The translations under genes and the position numbers were made by a program. 64,000 bases of DNA from Mucilaginibacter sp. KACC 22773 (GTDB lineage Bacteria > Bacteroidota > Bacteroidia > Sphingobacteriales > Sphingobacteriaceae), in the NCBI RefSeq assembly GCF_028736215.1, contig NZ_CP117883.1, forward strand, positions 4,030,001-4,094,000, given 5' to 3'. The notes under the pieces were generated by a model. It had not been told where the DNA came from and ran no database searches. It was given only the letters and a program-made list of their open reading frames with translations. This document shows positions 8,991-18,197 of the stretch, one piece after another. How positions within the stretch are numbered: position 1 is the first letter of the stretch; each line of letters begins with the position of its first letter.

Positions 8991-9370
8991 TTTTTTGATT
9001 GGACACCGTTGTAATCAGTTCTCGGTATTAACTAATTGATCTTCGTATACAAACATTCACAAAAAACATCAAAACATTGGTAAAAAATAAAAATAATTGA
9101 AATTGGCGCAGCGTAATAAAGTCCATCATTTCCGTAATATTAACTATTCTTTTATCCTGTTTTATCCATGACATTTACATCGTAACCAATTAGCAATACC
9201 AACAATAGCAAATGCTTCTTAATTATTTCAATAAAAGAGATGAGCCGGAAATATTAGTGTGTTAAGGTCCGGTGTTTATTGCTGACAACAACAGGAATAA
9301 GTGTACCGACAAACACGATGCAGCAGATTTGACCAAGCTATTGCCGATAACAAAAACTATAACAACACCA
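8991..9370. promoter_or_regulatory. Divergent control region between AraC regulator and GH-D gene
   Basis: AT-rich 380-bp region that must carry promoters for both directions. I found no convincing match to the Bacteroidota -33/-7 elements by eye. It contains one ACCAATTA motif (9185-9192, sense for the + gene), also found in the other PUL leaders of this window. Confidence 0.55.
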
Positions 9371-11620
9371 ATGCAGCACTTTAAAAAAACACCAGGTAAT
9401 TATAAAATCAGCTTCATCAAAATCTCTGGCTTGATAACTGTTTTGATACTATCTGTGACTATGTTGAGTGCACAGGAACCCCAAAAAAGTGCGGATAATA
9501 CCGTTATTAGCAGCCCACAGGTAAAAATCACCGTCGATAAAACTACCGGCACAATTAACTATGTGTTTGCCAACGGTATGCATATGGATAACACGGTAGC
9601 CTACGTGCGCGATTTAACTTCAGGATATTTATCAACCGTCGATCTTGCTAACCATGCCTGCACAACCCGGCAGGTTAACGATAATGTAGGCAAAGGCTTA
9701 AGCCTTGTTGTTAAGCACGGTGACGCAAAGCACAGCATTAGCATCACACAGTCCTTCACCCTTTACCAGGGCAAGCAATACGCGCTTGTTAACGTAAGCG
9801 CTACATCCACGGGTAAACCTATCGAAACTAGGGATATCAGCCCCATAGCTATACAGCCGGCCAATAAAGGCAGGTTGTTTATTCCCGGTACCGGGCCGCG
9901 CATTTTGGATGTGCCTTTTGATAACGACGATTGGACGCCAACTTTAGAGCGGAGCTGGCCAAAAAGCAACGAGCCCCAGAGCAAAGGCATCAGCTACGAG
10001 TTTTTAGCTGTTTATGATCAGCTTAAGAATTCGGGCCTGGTAATAGGTAGCGTGAGCCACGATTTTTGGAAAACAGGTTTATCCTATCAAACCGGAACCC
10101 AATTGGGCTATGTTGATTCATTAAACGTTTTTGGCGGTGTAGCTACGGCCGATAATCCGTCCCTTAAATCAGGTTATGGCGGTTTGGATGGTACGCATGA
10201 CCATGCCGACCATGGTACCATGCTGGGCCAAACCGTAAGCTCGGCCACTATTTATATCTGCGGTTCGGATGATCTGCACGAGGCTTTTAAGGATTATGGC
10301 CGGGTAAATTCCATCATCAATGGCAAGCAAACCTGGGAAGGGCCGGCTCCTGTTTACTGGAACAGTTTTGGGGTTGAAGGCGTGCTGGGTTACGAAAAGG
10401 TAATGATGCCGCCTGCTGTAAAACAGATCTCGGATTTCATCCACTCCATGCCCAACTTTGGCGCTTACTCCAAACCAGTTTTAAGTATCGATTCGTACGA
10501 CCAGGGCATCTATTCTACTGAGGTTTTAAAATCAATAGGAGAATATGGCGCGAAAAACGGCCAGCAGATGGGGTTTTATTTTACGCCATTTGCCATGTGG
10601 AGCTGGAAGAATGACACCAAAGGGCGCAAGCTGCCGGGTACCAATGTAATGTTTGAGGATGTGCTGTTGCAGGATAAAAACGGTAAGGCCATCATGTACA
10701 AAGATGGCGACTGGGGCGCTTACGCCATGGATCCCACGCATCCGGCGGTCAGGCTTTCTATCATATCGCAGTTGAAAAAGGCAAAAGCCATCAACGCCAA
10801 ATTTATCAAGATAGACTTTTTGACGGCTGGTGCTTTGGAGAGTACCAAACGTTACAATCCAAAGATCCGTACCGGGATACAGGCTTACAATTATGGGATG
10901 AAAACGTTGCGGCACCTGGTTGATTCAATTATGGGTAAGGATGTTTTTATCACCCAGGCCATCTCGCCGCTGTTTCCGCATCAATATACGCACACGCGGT
11001 TTGTATCTACCGATGTATACTCGCACCTGCGCGATGACCAGAAAGGTTTCCCTAACTGGGGCAGTACGGAGGCATCGTTAGCCACAGGATCGCATATGGG
11101 CTGGGTGCAGGGCACTTTGTTCCCTTATACCAACCTGGATGTAAGCATCATGAAAAACTTTCAGAAAAACCCGGATCTGAACGAGCAGGAAATAAAAGTG
11201 CGCCTGTATGCTATGATGGTGATGGGCAGTATTCTGGGCGATGGATCCGATTTCAGGAACCCGATAGCCGCCTACCGTGCACAGGAGTTTTTGAACAATA
11301 AAAACATCGCCAAATTTTTTAGCCATCCTAAAGCTTTTATCCCCCTTAAAACAGCCGATGGCGAAAGCTTTGATCAGCAACTGTCGTTTTACCTGCCGGG
11401 CGATATCACCATGCTGGCCCTATTCAATTTCGACCTTAAAAATGATTTTAAACAATCGTTTAGCAGACAGGCATTAGGCCTTGACGCGCATAAAAAATAC
11501 GAATTCCGTGATTTTATGACCGATAAAGTACTCGGTGGGTTAGAATCTGACACACAAACATTTAGCATGGTCGCCAATACGGGCGATGCCCTGCTGGTAA
11601 AAATAGTAGCGCTAAATTAA
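9371..11620 (+). CDS. Secreted alpha-galactosidase-like glycoside hydrolase (clan GH-D)
   Basis: A 749-residue exported enzyme likely to cleave alpha-linked galactose or a related sugar. A signal peptide (MQHFKKTP... LITVLILSVTMLSAQ) begins at the ATG 9371; a GTG at 9272 would add 33 residues in front of the signal peptide and is less likely. An N-terminal beta-sandwich (about 40-290) is followed by a TIM barrel. FIKIDFLTAG supplies a probable nucleophile Asp482, and RFVSTDVYSHLRDD a probable acid/base Asp548; both positions fit the GH27/GH36 pattern. A C-terminal beta domain ends the protein. Exact family (GH27, GH36 or a related one) and linkage are not settled by sequence reading. It lies 58 bp before an MFS sugar porter, in one operon. 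Confidence 0.75.
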   Translation: MQHFKKTPGNYKISFIKISGLITVLILSVTMLSAQEPQKSADNTVISSPQVKITVDKTTGTINYVFANGMHMDNTVAYVRDLTSGYLSTVDLANHACTTRQVNDNVGKGLSLVVKHGDAKHSISITQSFTLYQGKQYALVNVSATSTGKPIETRDISPIAIQPANKGRLFIPGTGPRILDVPFDNDDWTPTLERSWPKSNEPQSKGISYEFLAVYDQLKNSGLVIGSVSHDFWKTGLSYQTGTQLGYVDSLNVFGGVATADNPSLKSGYGGLDGTHDHADHGTMLGQTVSSATIYICGSDDLHEAFKDYGRVNSIINGKQTWEGPAPVYWNSFGVEGVLGYEKVMMPPAVKQISDFIHSMPNFGAYSKPVLSIDSYDQGIYSTEVLKSIGEYGAKNGQQMGFYFTPFAMWSWKNDTKGRKLPGTNVMFEDVLLQDKNGKAIMYKDGDWGAYAMDPTHPAVRLSIISQLKKAKAINAKFIKIDFLTAGALESTKRYNPKIRTGIQAYNYGMKTLRHLVDSIMGKDVFITQAISPLFPHQYTHTRFVSTDVYSHLRDDQKGFPNWGSTEASLATGSHMGWVQGTLFPYTNLDVSIMKNFQKNPDLNEQEIKVRLYAMMVMGSILGDGSDFRNPIAAYRAQEFLNNKNIAKFFSHPKAFIPLKTADGESFDQQLSFYLPGDITMLALFNFDLKNDFKQSFSRQALGLDAHKKYEFRDFMTDKVLGGLESDTQTFSMVANTGDALLVKIVALN

Positions 11621-11678
11621 TGATAAAAATAAACTGTAATATTATGCCACAACCAGTTAAACATATCCAACCTAAAAA

Positions 11679-13022
11679 ATGAGTAGTTCAAAAAACTTCA
11701 ACAGTAGTTATATTATTGGTATTTCCTTTATTTCGGCCCTGGGCGGGTACCTGTTCGGGTTCGATTTTGCGGTGATTTCGGGCGCGTTGCCTTTTCTGCG
11801 CACCCAGTTTGCCTTAACTCCGGTATGGGAGGGTTTTTTAACCGGTTCACTGGCTTTAGGCTGCATAGTTGGCTGTTTGCTGGCCGGTAACATAGCCGAT
11901 AAATATGGCCGTAAACCAGGGCTTATTATCGCTGCCTTAATTTTCGCGGTATCATCTATCGGGATTGCTTTTTCTGCATCCTTAACTTACTTCTTAATCC
12001 TGCGCTTTGCCGCCGGGATAGGTGTGGGCATGGCATCTATGCTTTGTCCCATGTATATTGCTGAAGTTTCGCCTGCCGAAGTACGTGGCCGAAATGTGGC
12101 TATAAATCAGCTTACTGTGGTTATCGGCATATTGGTGACCAACCTGGTCAACTACTTCCTGGCCGATCACGGTGCCGATTCATGGCGCTGGATGTTTGGT
12201 CTGGGTGCAGTACCATCTGCCATATTTTTGATAGGTGTTACCTGGCTGCCCGAAAGCCCAAGATGGCTCATGAAATCCGGTCAGCCTGATAAAGCCAGGG
12301 TTATCCTCAACAAAATTGGCTCACCTGATTTTGCCGAATCAACCTTTAAAGCGGTAGAAAAATCATTGATTGGATCAACCAAACAATCATACGCCATGGT
12401 GTTTGAAAAAGCCGTACGCCCCGCCGTGGTGGTAGGGATAACGCTGGCGGTGTTTCAGCAGTTTTGCGGTATCAACGTGGTATTTAACTACACATCTACC
12501 ATATTTGAATCAGTAGGCGCTAACCTGAACCGGCAACTGTTCGAGACCGTGGCCATAGGTGTAGTTAACCTGGTATTTACCTTATTAGCCATGTGGCAGG
12601 TTGATAAACTGGGCCGCCGTCCGCTGATGCTTTGGGGATCGCTGGGCTTATCTGTATTGTACATTATACTGGCCTTCCTGCTGCAAAATCACTTCCCGGC
12701 GGGGCTGGTATCTATATTTGTATTGCTGGCCATCAGTACCTATGCTATTTCGCTGGCCCCGGTTACCTGGGTGCTTATATCCGAGATCTTCCCCAATAAA
12801 ATCCGTGGTGTTGCATCATCGGTAGCCATTGTATCGCTTTGGGGGGCTTACTTTATCCTGGTATTTACATTCCCTATCCTGGCCAAAATATTAGGCGCCT
12901 ACGGGCCATTTTACTTATACGCGGGCATTTGTTTTGCCGGCTTCCTGTTTGTAAAAGCAAAAGTGAAAGAAACCAAAGGCCAAACTTTAGAAGAGTTAGA
13001 AGACAATTTAATAAGACATTAA
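11679..13022 (+). CDS. MFS sugar porter (sugar:H+ symporter)
   Basis: A 447-residue, 12-helix inner-membrane transporter of the sugar porter family (XylE/GlcP/GalP type). Signatures: GYLFGFDFAVISGALPF in helix 1, ADKYGRKP in loop 2-3, PESPRWL at the end of helix 6, QQFCGINVVFNYT in helix 7, GRRPLM in loop 8-9, and ETKGQTLEELE at the C-terminus. It probably imports the monosaccharide released by the adjacent GH-D enzyme, galactose being the best guess given galM downstream. It is followed 15 bp later by the DUF5107 gene. Confidence 0.93.
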   Translation: MSSSKNFNSSYIIGISFISALGGYLFGFDFAVISGALPFLRTQFALTPVWEGFLTGSLALGCIVGCLLAGNIADKYGRKPGLIIAALIFAVSSIGIAFSASLTYFLILRFAAGIGVGMASMLCPMYIAEVSPAEVRGRNVAINQLTVVIGILVTNLVNYFLADHGADSWRWMFGLGAVPSAIFLIGVTWLPESPRWLMKSGQPDKARVILNKIGSPDFAESTFKAVEKSLIGSTKQSYAMVFEKAVRPAVVVGITLAVFQQFCGINVVFNYTSTIFESVGANLNRQLFETVAIGVVNLVFTLLAMWQVDKLGRRPLMLWGSLGLSVLYIILAFLLQNHFPAGLVSIFVLLAISTYAISLAPVTWVLISEIFPNKIRGVASSVAIVSLWGAYFILVFTFPILAKILGAYGPFYLYAGICFAGFLFVKAKVKETKGQTLEELEDNLIRH

Positions 13023-13037
13023 AATATAATACACAGT

Positions 13038-16000
13038 ATGCAAAGTTCAACTGTTTCCGTTTGGGAAGAGCAAGTAATTATCCCCACTTATAGTGTTGGC
13101 AAGCCCGATAAAAACCCTATGTTTTTTGAGAAACGGGTTTACCAGGGCAGCAGCGGGGTGGTTTATCCAAACCCGGTGATTGAGAAAATTGCCGATGAAA
13201 AAGAAGATAAGGAATACACAGGCCTGTTCCTGGAGAATAAATACCTCAGAGTGATGATACTGCCTCAGTTAGGCGGCCGCATTCAAACAGCTTTTGATAA
13301 GGTGAAGCAACGCCATTTTATTTACCATAACCAGGTAATTAAGCCTGCATTGGTTGGTTTAACCGGTCCCTGGATTTCGGGCGGTATCGAATTTAACTGG
13401 CCGCAGCACCACAGGCCAAGCACCTTTGATCCTGTTGATTACAAGCTGGAAGAGCATGCCGATGGCAGCAAAACCGTTTGGGTAAACGAGGTGGAGCGCA
13501 TGTTCCATACCAAAGGCATGGCGGGTTTTACCCTGCATCCCGATACGGCATATATCGAAATAAAAGCGAAACTTTTTAACCGATCGGCCCTGCCGCAAAC
13601 CTTTTTATGGTGGGCAAACCCGGCAGTTAAGGTGAATGATTATTACCAATCGGTTTTTCCGCCGGATGTAAACGCTGTTTTTGACCACGGTAAGCGCGAT
13701 GTATCCGATTTTCCGATAGCTACAGGTACTTACTACAAGGTTGATTATTCGCCCGGTACCGATATCTCGATGTATAAAAACATCCCGGTACCCACATCGT
13801 ACATGGCAATCAACTCCGATTATGATTTTGTGGGCGGCTATGAGCATGATAGCGAAGCCGGTTTACTGCACGTAGCCAATCATCATGTATCGCCGGGCAA
13901 AAAACAATGGACCTGGGGCCACAGCGATTTTGGCCAGGCCTGGGACAGGAACCTCACCGACGAGGATGGCCCATATATCGAGCTGATGACGGGCGTATTT
14001 ACCGATAATCAGCCCGATTTTAGCTGGCTGATGCCCTACGAAGAAAAAACATTTACCCAGTATTTTTTGCCCTACCGCGAACTGGGCATGGTAAAAAATG
14101 CATCTAAGGATATCCTGTTAGCTTTAAGCAAAAATGGGGATAAAGTAACCATCAAAGTGCAGGTAACATCGGCCCAAACAAACCTGCATATCAACCTTAG
14201 CTATAACGGCGAAGAGCTGTTTGCACACACCGGTACAATTGTGCCCGAAGTTGTTTTTGTACAGGAATTGACGGTAGCTGCAGGTTTGGACGAGAATGCG
14301 CTGCTGCTTATCATCACCAATAGCTGTAACCAGGAAGTGCTACGGTACGAGCCGGCCAAAAACAAAAAGAACGAAATGCCTATCCCGGCCAAACCCGCTT
14401 TGGAACCTGCCAATGTGGAAAGCGTGGAGCAATTGTTTTTAACCGCGCAGCACCTGGAGCAATACCGTCATGCTACCTATAGCCCCGTACCTTACTATGA
14501 AGAAGCCCTTGGCCGCGAACCAACCGATATCCGCAACAACAACGCTTTGGGTAAATGGTATATCCGCAAAGGTCAGTTTGCCAAAGCCGAGCCCTTTTTA
14601 AGGCAGGCTGTGGAAACCAGCATTCAACGCAACCCTAACCCATATGATAGCGAGCCTTATTACAACCTGGGCTTATGCTTAAAATATTTAGGCAGGGCCG
14701 ATGAAGCTTATACGTTTTTTTACAAATCAACCTGGAGCAATGCCTGGAAAGATACCGGCTTTTTTGAGGTGGCCAAAACAGATATCGCCCGCGGTCACTT
14801 TGCATTGGCTTTGGATCATATCAACCAGTCGCTGGATAGAAACGCCAATAACAGCAAGGCCTATGTGATAAAAATGGCTGCCCTGCGCAACCTGAAACAG
14901 CTGGATAAAGCACAAAATGTGGCCAGTGTGGCGCTTGAAAGGGATGGCTTTAACCTTGGGGTTATTTTTGAAAAAATTGAGCTTTATAAGCTGGAAGGCA
15001 ATGCCGAGATGGTTGCCAAATGCCTGGATGAGCTGATAGCCCTGTCAAGAAACGATGATCAAAACTATATTGAATACGCCCTTGATTACGCTGCGGCCGG
15101 TTTATATACCGAGGCTGGTGAGCTATTGCAACTGGCGTTGAAGGATAATGGCAACAACCCGATGGTTTATTACAGCCTGGGCTATTTTTGCCATAAAAAC
15201 GGCGCACAGGACGAAGCCCAGAAATGGTTTAAAAAAGCCGCCGTAGCCGACCCTTACCTGTGCTTTCCTAACCGTTTGGATGAGGTGAATATCCTTCAGC
15301 TCACCATGGAGCTTAACCCGGCTGATGCTAAAGCGCCTTACTATTTAGGCAACCTGTTTTATGATAAACGCCAGTATGATGATGCCGTAAGCAGCTGGGA
15401 AAAAGCAGCAAAGCTGGACGAAACATTTCCTACGGTGTTCAGGAATTTGGCTATTGCCTATTTTAACAAGCAAAACAATGCCGAAAAAGCCTTAAACTAT
15501 TTTGAAAAGGCTTTTGAACTGGATAAAACAGATGCCCGCGTATTAATGGAGCTGGATCAGCTTTATAAAAGGCTGAACTATCCTGTTGATAAACGGTTGA
15601 AGTTGCTGGAAGATAACCTTGAAGTTGCCGAACAACGCGACGACGTTTATTTAGAACGGGTAATGCTTTACAACTTGTCGGGCGAGTACGATAAGGCACT
15701 TGGTTTATTGATGAAACGGCAATTTCACCCATGGGAGGGCGGCGAAGGCAAGGCATCGGGCCAATACGTGTTTAGCCTGGTGCAGTTGGCTAAACAGTAT
15801 ATTGACGAAGGCGACTTTAACAAAGCCGTTGCCAATTTAAACATGGCCAAAAGCTACCCACATAATTTAGGTGAGGGCAAGCTTTACGGTACACAGGAAA
15901 ACGATATTGATTATTGGCTGGGCCGTGCTTATGAAGGTTTAAACCAGGCTGACGCCGCCAAACACTATTTTACCCAGTCGACCATCGGTTTGGATGAACC

Positions 16001-16382
16001 GTCGGCGGCCATATTTTATAACGATCAGCAGCCCGATAAGATTTTTTACCAGGGCCTAAGCTGGAAAAAACTGGGCGACCAGCAACATGCCAAACAGATT
16101 TTTGATAAGCTGATAGCCTATGGCAAAGCCCATGAGAATGATGTTGTGAAGATAGATTACTTTGCCGTATCTCTACCCAACCTGCTCATTTTTGATGACG
16201 ATTTAAACCTGCGCAACACCATTCACACGTACTTTTTACAGGGATTAGGAATGCTGGGTTTGCACGACTTTGATGCAGCGCTGGCCCTGTTTACCAAAGT
16301 GCTGCAACTCGACAGTGCCCATGCCGGTGCAAAGGCTCATTTAGAGATGACCAAACAGCAATTGAACGTGACAAACTATTAA
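13038..16382 (+). CDS. DUF5107 domain protein with long TPR array
   Basis: A 1114-residue protein without a signal peptide. Residues about 40-340 form the DUF5107 domain, a galactose-mutarotase-like beta-sandwich (GLFLENKYLRVMILPQLGGR, GGIEFNWPQHH, WTWG). Residues about 480-1100 are tetratricopeptide repeats such as NNALGKWYIRKGQFAKAEPF and APYYLGNLFYDKRQYDDA. The family often sits beside sugar porters and glycosidases in Bacteroidota; its biochemical role is not established to my knowledge. Being cytoplasmic and cotranscribed with the porter, it may bind or process imported sugars, with the TPR region holding a partner. That last statement is inference. Confidence 0.88.
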   Translation: MQSSTVSVWEEQVIIPTYSVGKPDKNPMFFEKRVYQGSSGVVYPNPVIEKIADEKEDKEYTGLFLENKYLRVMILPQLGGRIQTAFDKVKQRHFIYHNQVIKPALVGLTGPWISGGIEFNWPQHHRPSTFDPVDYKLEEHADGSKTVWVNEVERMFHTKGMAGFTLHPDTAYIEIKAKLFNRSALPQTFLWWANPAVKVNDYYQSVFPPDVNAVFDHGKRDVSDFPIATGTYYKVDYSPGTDISMYKNIPVPTSYMAINSDYDFVGGYEHDSEAGLLHVANHHVSPGKKQWTWGHSDFGQAWDRNLTDEDGPYIELMTGVFTDNQPDFSWLMPYEEKTFTQYFLPYRELGMVKNASKDILLALSKNGDKVTIKVQVTSAQTNLHINLSYNGEELFAHTGTIVPEVVFVQELTVAAGLDENALLLIITNSCNQEVLRYEPAKNKKNEMPIPAKPALEPANVESVEQLFLTAQHLEQYRHATYSPVPYYEEALGREPTDIRNNNALGKWYIRKGQFAKAEPFLRQAVETSIQRNPNPYDSEPYYNLGLCLKYLGRADEAYTFFYKSTWSNAWKDTGFFEVAKTDIARGHFALALDHINQSLDRNANNSKAYVIKMAALRNLKQLDKAQNVASVALERDGFNLGVIFEKIELYKLEGNAEMVAKCLDELIALSRNDDQNYIEYALDYAAAGLYTEAGELLQLALKDNGNNPMVYYSLGYFCHKNGAQDEAQKWFKKAAVADPYLCFPNRLDEVNILQLTMELNPADAKAPYYLGNLFYDKRQYDDAVSSWEKAAKLDETFPTVFRNLAIAYFNKQNNAEKALNYFEKAFELDKTDARVLMELDQLYKRLNYPVDKRLKLLEDNLEVAEQRDDVYLERVMLYNLSGEYDKALGLLMKRQFHPWEGGEGKASGQYVFSLVQLAKQYIDEGDFNKAVANLNMAKSYPHNLGEGKLYGTQENDIDYWLGRAYEGLNQADAAKHYFTQSTIGLDEPSAAIFYNDQQPDKIFYQGLSWKKLGDQQHAKQIFDKLIAYGKAHENDVVKIDYFAVSLPNLLIFDDDLNLRNTIHTYFLQGLGMLGLHDFDAALALFTKVLQLDSAHAGAKAHLEMTKQQLNVTNY

Positions 16383-16467
16383 TTTAGTCTTAAGTCCGCA
16401 GTCTTAAGTTTTAAGTCAAAAATGCCAGGTAGTATTTGGGACTTAGGGCTTAAGACTTCTGGCTAAA
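16383..16467. repeat. Inverted-repeat element of TCTTAAGT units
   Basis: An 18-bp arm (16400-16417, AGTCTTAAGTTTTAAGTC) pairs with 16440-16457, 15 of 18 exact plus three U-G pairs in + strand RNA, so the whole stem can form. The outer ends TTTAG (16383-16387) and CTAAA (16463-16467) are also complementary, and an extra copy of the unit lies at 16387-16396. No T-tract follows, so it is not a classic terminator. It resembles a small REP- or MITE-like intergenic element. Confidence 0.55.
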
Positions 16468-16597
16468 TAAACAATGCAACGCATACCGGTGTTGCCCTTA
16501 TGCATCATTTAAGTACGCTAAATAGTTTTAGCTTGCTTAAATATGTGTTATAATTACAATAATATAATTTACCTTGAGCCATAATACCAACCAAATC

Positions 16598-17641
16598 ATG
16601 ATCCAAAGCCAAAACAGGATATCGCAACAGGAATGGGGCGAACATGCTGGGTGTAAGGTTTACTTTTTCAGGCTCGAAAACAGTTCAGGGGCATATGTGG
16701 AGCTTACCAATTATGGTGCAACGCTGGTATCGGCAGTAGTGCCGGATAAGGCGGGCAACCTGGAAAACGTGATATTGGGCTACCATTCATTGCCTGCTTA
16801 TATTGCCGACGAATGCTATTTAGGCGCCACCATAGGTCGTTTTGCCAACAGGATTGGAGGGGCAGAATTTACTTTAGACGGAACAGTTTATCACCTGGAC
16901 GCTAATGATGGTAACAATTCCAACCATGGTGGTAATACCGGCTTTAATACCCGGGTGTTTGATTATCAAATAACCGAAAGCGGCGTATCATTTAGCCTGC
17001 TGAGTAAGGATGGTGATGGCGGCTACCCCGGAGACCTTAAATTGGTAGTAACTTATGAGTGGACTGATGATAATGAACTGAAAATCAAATACCAGGCCAC
17101 AGCCGACAAGCAAACGGTGGCCAGTTTTACCAATCACGCATACTTCAATCTATCTGCTGGGGAGTGTACTATTTTTGACCATACCCTTAAGGTTTATGCC
17201 GAAAACATGCTGGATGTAGATGCCACCTACGTACCAACCGGCCTGGTTAAACCAGCCGGTAAAAGGGTTTTAAACGGGGAGGTTTTAAGGGAGAAAATGA
17301 TTGCCGGCGGCGATACCATCAACGGTTATAACCATTGCTTTGTACTGCAAAACGATGCCCGGCATACCCTGAAACCTGCCGCGCTGCTTATAGATAACGC
17401 CTCGGGGCGCCAGGTTGAAGTAGCTACTTCCTACCCATCAGTAGTAGTATATACCGGCGATTATCTCCGAAGCAAAATTCCCGGAAATTATTCAAGGCCA
17501 TACCGGCCTTTTGACGGCTTGTGCCTGGAGTGCCAGCATTATCCCGATAGCCCCAATCATGCTCATTTTCCATCGGCCATATTAAACCCTGGCGAAGCCT
17601 TTTGCCAGGTTATTGTGTACAAATTTGGTGTGGTAGCTTAA
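16598..17641 (+). CDS. galM: Aldose 1-epimerase (galactose mutarotase)
   Basis: A 347-residue cytoplasmic enzyme that interconverts alpha and beta anomers of galactose/glucose, feeding the Leloir pathway. Catalytic residues are visible: His110 in SNHGGNTGFN, His180 in FTNHAYFNLS and the base Glu311 in GLCLECQHYP. GRFANRIGGAEFTLDG is the family N-terminal motif. I use the ATG at 16598 rather than the TTG at 16574. It lies 215 bp after the DUF5107 gene, with an inverted-repeat element between, so it may be separately transcribed or a distal operon member. Confidence 0.93.
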   Translation: MIQSQNRISQQEWGEHAGCKVYFFRLENSSGAYVELTNYGATLVSAVVPDKAGNLENVILGYHSLPAYIADECYLGATIGRFANRIGGAEFTLDGTVYHLDANDGNNSNHGGNTGFNTRVFDYQITESGVSFSLLSKDGDGGYPGDLKLVVTYEWTDDNELKIKYQATADKQTVASFTNHAYFNLSAGECTIFDHTLKVYAENMLDVDATYVPTGLVKPAGKRVLNGEVLREKMIAGGDTINGYNHCFVLQNDARHTLKPAALLIDNASGRQVEVATSYPSVVVYTGDYLRSKIPGNYSRPYRPFDGLCLECQHYPDSPNHAHFPSAILNPGEAFCQVIVYKFGVVA

Positions 17642-18197
17642 GTTTTCCCTGCTTTTTTATCAACAGCTCTTTTTGTATAAAAAAACAATACTTTTTTATA
17701 CAAATGAGATACTAATGCTATACTTTTTTTCAAAACACACAAAAAAAGTATCAACTTTTTCGCACTCCCCAAAGTGCTGTTTTTTCATGGGTCAGGCAAT
17801 TAATGGACTAACCCATTTTGATGGCCAAAAATCATAAAATTGTCCATCCTATTTGAAAGTAAATCCATTTTTTGGTGAGTGCTCCCCGCCTACATTTACA
17901 GAACCAATTATTAACTAAACCCATAAAGTATGTGAAGATTTTGACTCTTGACCCCAGGGGAGAAAAGCAGAACTACCAATTATAAAAAGCCAGGGAAGTA
18001 TCCACCTGATGTGATTTATGAAATTTGACAAGTGTCCCCAAAAGTGGGCGTACACCATTTTCATATTTCCGAATTAACACCCAGGCCCGCTCCTTAAAAA
18101 GATATTGCTTTTTTTTCGCCAATAACTGATCCTGCATTTGAAAACAAATATTTGATCGCAAACCAATTAATGAATAACAAATTATGAACCAAATTTT
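17642..18197 (+). promoter_or_regulatory. Control region and leader of the first SusC gene
   Basis: A 556-bp region without a supported gene. It contains two perfect A/T-run inverted repeats (17672-17704 and 17720-17751, annotated separately) and three ACCAATTA motifs (17903-17910, 17975-17982, 18162-18169). A weak -7-like TACATTTA at 17891 follows a TTTG at 17871, with a spacer shorter than usual. These features suit a regulated promoter with a long 5' leader. Confidence 0.6.
17672..17751. promoter_or_regulatory. Tandem A/T-run inverted repeats (possible operator or terminator pair)
   Basis: TTTGTATAAAAAA (17672-17684) pairs perfectly over 13 bp with TTTTTTATACAAA (17692-17704). ATACTTTTTTT (17720-17730) pairs perfectly over 11 bp with AAAAAAAGTAT (17741-17751). 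The core ATAC followed by a T-run occurs at 17688, 17720 and, inverted, at 17741. Lying 30 bp after galM and upstream of susC, they could end galM transcription or bind a regulator. Confidence 0.5.

Noticed and set aside
9272..9370. GTG start extending the GH-D enzyme by 33 residues
   Set aside because: It would put a polar segment before a good signal peptide that starts at ATG 9371.
10532..10915. 127-residue frame opposite the GH-D gene, and similar long antisense frames in other genes
   Set aside because: They lie wholly inside convincing genes on the opposite strand with no family signal of their own.
17871..17898. TTTG...TACATTTA as a Bacteroidota -33/-7 promoter for the first SusC
   Set aside because: Spacer of 16 instead of about 19-21 and a mismatch in the -7 box; kept only as a weak remark.
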